The notes beneath the pieces are model-generated. The model had not been told where the DNA came from. It saw only the letters and a program-made list of their open reading frames with translations, and did not search any database. The position numbers were made by a program, and so were the translations under genes. This document shows positions 63,196 to 64,000 of a stretch of 64,000 nucleotides of DNA, piece after piece. Positions within the stretch are counted from its first letter, which is position 1. Each line of letters starts with the position of its first letter. Source of the stretch: Ancylobacter radicis (GTDB lineage Bacteria; Pseudomonadota; Alphaproteobacteria; Rhizobiales; Xanthobacteraceae); contig NZ_JAHCQH010000020.1 in NCBI RefSeq assembly GCF_018449475.1, positions 1 to 64,000 of the forward strand, read 5' to 3'.

Positions 63196-64000
63196 ATGAA
63201 CACGCCTGAACCTGCGCCCGCCAACCCTCATCCTGGCATGGGTTTCCGCCAGTTCGTGCTGTTCATCGCGGCGCTGATGGCGACCAACGCCATCGCCATC
63301 GACTCGATGCTCCCCGCCCTGCCGGAGATCGGCGCGGCGCTCAACATCGACACGGCCAATCACGCGCAGATCGTCATCACCGCCTATCTGCTCGGCTTCG
63401 GCGCGGCGCAGATCTTCTATGGCACGCTGGCCGACCGGTTCGGACGCAAGCCGGTGCTGCTGGTCGGGCTCGCCATCTACACGGTGGCCTCGGTCGCCTG
63501 CTTTTTCGCCCCCTCGCTCGGCATCATGATGGCGGCGCGGGCGATCCAGGGCGTGGGATCGGCGGCGACGCGGATTCTCGCCATCACCATCGTGCGGGAC
63601 TGCTATTCCGGCCGGCAGATGGCGCGGGTGATGTCGCTCGCCTTCATCGTCTTCCTCGCCGTGCCGATCATCGCGCCCTCCATCGGGCAGCTCATCATGC
63701 TGGTCGCCCCGTGGCGGATGATCTTCTCCATGCTGTGCCTGTTCGGCGTGGTGCTGCTGGTGTGGACCGTGGCCCGGTTGCCGGAAACCCTGCATCCCGA
63801 GGACCGCACGCCCATTTCGGTGCGTGGCATCACCTTCGCCTTCGGCCTCGTGTTCAGGAGCCGGGTCACCGTCGGCTATATGCTGGCGATGACCATGGTG
63901 ATGGGCGGGCTGTTCGGCTTCATCAACTCGGCGCAGCAGGTCTTTGCCGACGCGTTCGGCGCCCGCGAGCTGTTCACGCTGATCTTCGCCATCATCGCCG
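63196..64000 (+). CDS. MFS transporter, Bcr/CflA type (cut by window end)
   Basis: The visible 268 residues hold the N-terminal half and the start of the second half of a 12-span Bcr/CflA-type drug:proton antiporter: DSMLPALPEIGAALNI in the first span, GTLADRFGRKPVLLVGL (motif A), ARAIQGVGSAATRILAITIVRDCYSGRQMARVMS and PIIAPSIGQLI. Such pumps export antibiotics or metabolites such as cysteine. The 3' end lies outside the window. Confidence 0.88.
   Translation, partial: MNTPEPAPANPHPGMGFRQFVLFIAALMATNAIAIDSMLPALPEIGAALNIDTANHAQIVITAYLLGFGAAQIFYGTLADRFGRKPVLLVGLAIYTVASVACFFAPSLGIMMAARAIQGVGSAATRILAITIVRDCYSGRQMARVMSLAFIVFLAVPIIAPSIGQLIMLVAPWRMIFSMLCLFGVVLLVWTVARLPETLHPEDRTPISVRGITFAFGLVFRSRVTVGYMLAMTMVMGGLFGFINSAQQVFADAFGARELFTLIFAIIA

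Overview
The window is a GC-rich chromosomal segment of an alphaproteobacterium, most likely order Hyphomicrobiales (Rhizobiales) and plausibly the Xanthobacteraceae (Ancylobacter/Starkeya/Xanthobacter type). This placement is inferred from base composition, the many ABC and TRAP uptake systems, the short palindromic intergenic repeats and the kdp and polyamine gene layouts; no 16S gene or other phylogenetic marker is present.

Region 1 (1-5.2 kb) is accessory DNA. It holds the 3' end of an IS3-family transposase abutting an Mrr-like restriction endonuclease gene that has apparently lost its own start. Next come a tRNA-Arg(CCG) with an inverted copy of its 3' half, a cobalamin-binding radical SAM gene, and a decayed IS3 element joined to the tail of an AraC-family regulator. 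Region 2 (5.2-14.2 kb) has an MFS efflux pump, a small secreted protein, and an amide or amino-acid gene cluster: binding protein, a permease fused to its ATPase, a formamidase/acetamidase, and a 779-residue fusion of an AraC regulator with a second formamidase/acetamidase. Region 3 (14.4-18.2 kb) is a molybdenum aldehyde oxidoreductase (paoABC type).

Region 4 (18.2-26.4 kb, minus strand) is a complete high-affinity potassium system, kdpFABCDE, preceded by a second tiny membrane peptide. Region 5 (26.6-30.1 kb) is a GMC oxidoreductase and HAD hydrolase pair divergent from a LysR regulator. Region 6 (30.5-39.6 kb) is a polyamine-type ABC transporter behind a candidate sigma-54 promoter, followed by two amine-oxidase-like flavoproteins and a gamma-glutamyltransferase; uptake and oxidation of an amine is the simplest reading.

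Region 7 (39.7-46.4 kb) has a flavin disulfide reductase, a flavohemoglobin-like reductase fused to a PAS domain, a divergent Rrf2/NsrR-type iron-sulfur regulator with a palindrome between the two genes, an HPP-CBS membrane protein, an M32 carboxypeptidase and CbiZ for cobinamide salvage. Region 8 (46.4-54.5 kb, minus strand) is a second polyamine-type ABC transporter in one operon with a DeoR regulator, a cysteine hydrolase, a small-molecule kinase and a class III PLP enzyme resembling phospho-lyases; this looks like a catabolic route for an amino alcohol or hydroxylated amine. Region 9 (54.8-64 kb) has an SDR dehydrogenase, a cobalamin riboswitch driving a solitary cbiM, a secreted alpha/beta hydrolase, a soluble PAS chemoreceptor, a TRAP permease pair without a visible binding protein, a small membrane protein and a Bcr/CflA-type MFS gene cut by the window end.

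Overall the segment is an uptake-and-catabolism neighbourhood for nitrogenous compounds (amides, polyamines, gamma-glutamyl compounds), with a recurring cobalamin theme (B12 radical SAM enzyme, CbiZ, riboswitch plus CbiM).
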